Source: Planctomycetota bacterium | GTDB lineage: Bacteria > Planctomycetota > Planctomycetia > Pirellulales > Thermoguttaceae | DNA length: 6,499 bases | Reading direction: 5' to 3' | Assembly: GCA_023397045.1 (NCBI GenBank) | Contig: JAEWUR010000217.1 | Location: 1 to 6,499, forward strand | In this document: positions 6,048 to 6,499 of the stretch, piece by piece | Layout: each line of letters opens with the position of its first letter | How positions within the stretch are numbered: position 1 is the first letter of the stretch | Position numbers and translations under genes: made by a program | The notes under the pieces: generated by a model | Told to the model about the DNA's origin: nothing | The model's database searches: none | The model's input: only the letters and a program-made list of their open reading frames with translations

Positions 6048-6499
6048 CTATCGATCGCGTTGAAAACCGTTGGCCAGGGCGAACCAATTCGGTTGGGCGT
6101 CAAACTGGTTCGCTTTCCACATCACTTCCGCCAAGATCGGCGCGGTGCAACGCATGGCAAGCTCTTCTCGATTGGACGTCAAGCTGACATCCTCCGGCAT
6201 CGGCGGCAACGGACGATTCAGCACGATTCCCGCAACGGGAAGCCCGCCGTGAAAGGCCGCGGCGGCAATCAACGTCTGAAGCGTTTGGTTGATCGTGCCC
6301 AGAACGTTGCGCGACACGATGACGAGCGGATACTCGAACGTTTCGGCCAGGTCGGCAACGTAGTCGCGCTCGCCCAATGGCGACATCAAACCGCCCGCGC
6401 CCTCGACCAGAACGATGTCGGACCGGTCGCGCCAATAATCGATGCCATCGCGTAGCAAGGTCGCATCGAGTTGTTTGCCCGCCTCGCGCGCGGCAAGGT
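6048..6499 (-). CDS. bioD: Dethiobiotin synthetase, C-terminal part (cut by window edge)
   Basis: BioD closes the ureido ring of dethiobiotin from 7,8-diaminopelargonic acid, CO2 and ATP, the penultimate step of biotin synthesis in the cytosol. The last 149 residues are present; the N-terminal P-loop part lies beyond the right edge, and the frame is open to 6499. Visible motifs in the fragment are LVEGAGGLMSPL (30-41, the conserved substrate/phosphate loop), VSRNVLGTINQTLQT (61-75, family form V-x-x-x-LG-x-IN-x-x-L-x-T) and GIVLNR (90-95, with the Asn of the nucleotide-base pocket). The preceding RDGIDYWRDRSD is also typical. A TTG near 6458 is an internal Leu codon, not a start. No other biotin gene is visible; partners, if any, must lie to the right. 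Nothing suggests the gene is broken. Confidence 0.93.
   Translation of the reverse strand, partial: LAAREAGKQLDATLLRDGIDYWRDRSDIVLVEGAGGLMSPLGERDYVADLAETFEYPLVIVSRNVLGTINQTLQTLIAAAAFHGGLPVAGIVLNRPLPPMPEDVSLTSNREELAMRCTAPILAEVMWKANQFDAQPNWFALANGFQRDR

Noticed and set aside
5845..6087. N-terminal extension of the beta-helix protein by 81 codons.
   Set aside because: It would overlap the end of bioD, contain the promoter and the Shine-Dalgarno site, and bury the signal peptide internally.
6456..6458. TTG as the start of a short 136-residue protein at the right edge.
   Set aside because: The frame stays open to the window end and the preceding residues continue the BioD match, so the TTG is an internal leucine.

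Overview
The window looks like chromosomal DNA of a planctomycete, most likely of the Pirellulales. This rests on inference from gene content: two cytosolic proteins and a secreted beta-helix protein match, as far as I recall, sequence families found mainly in that phylum. A GC-rich sequence, mixed use of Shine-Dalgarno and apparently leader-weak starts, and a dispersed-looking palindromic element fit the same picture. No database search was possible.

Layout from left to right. On the minus strand: a CNNM/CBS-domain membrane protein of the HlyC/CorC type (32-1375), a 64-residue protein of unknown function (1559-1753), and an O6-alkylguanine-DNA alkyltransferase (1881-2408). A roughly 330-base divergent intergenic region follows, carrying a near-consensus sigma70-like promoter facing right. 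On the plus strand is one conserved-looking cytosolic protein of unknown function (2736-3476). It ends 27 bases from the end of the next gene, which points the other way. On the minus strand again: a secreted five-bladed beta-propeller protein resembling glycoside hydrolases (3504-4463), a nested palindromic repeat (4516-4581), a secreted right-handed beta-helix protein (4627-5844) with a good promoter in front of it, and the C-terminal two thirds of dethiobiotin synthetase BioD, which runs off the right edge (6048-6499).

Functionally this is a mixed neighbourhood: ion or membrane homeostasis, DNA alkylation repair, biotin synthesis, and two adjacent exported proteins with folds typical of polysaccharide-active enzymes. 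The exported pair could be co-transcribed from the promoter at 5935-5963 and act together outside the cytoplasm, but substrate and activity cannot be read from the sequence. I found no CRISPR array, tRNA, rRNA, transposase or recognisable defence system, and nothing I would call a new multi-gene system. The items most worth a second look are the nested palindrome, the exported pair, and the unknown plus-strand protein with its strong promoter and long leader.
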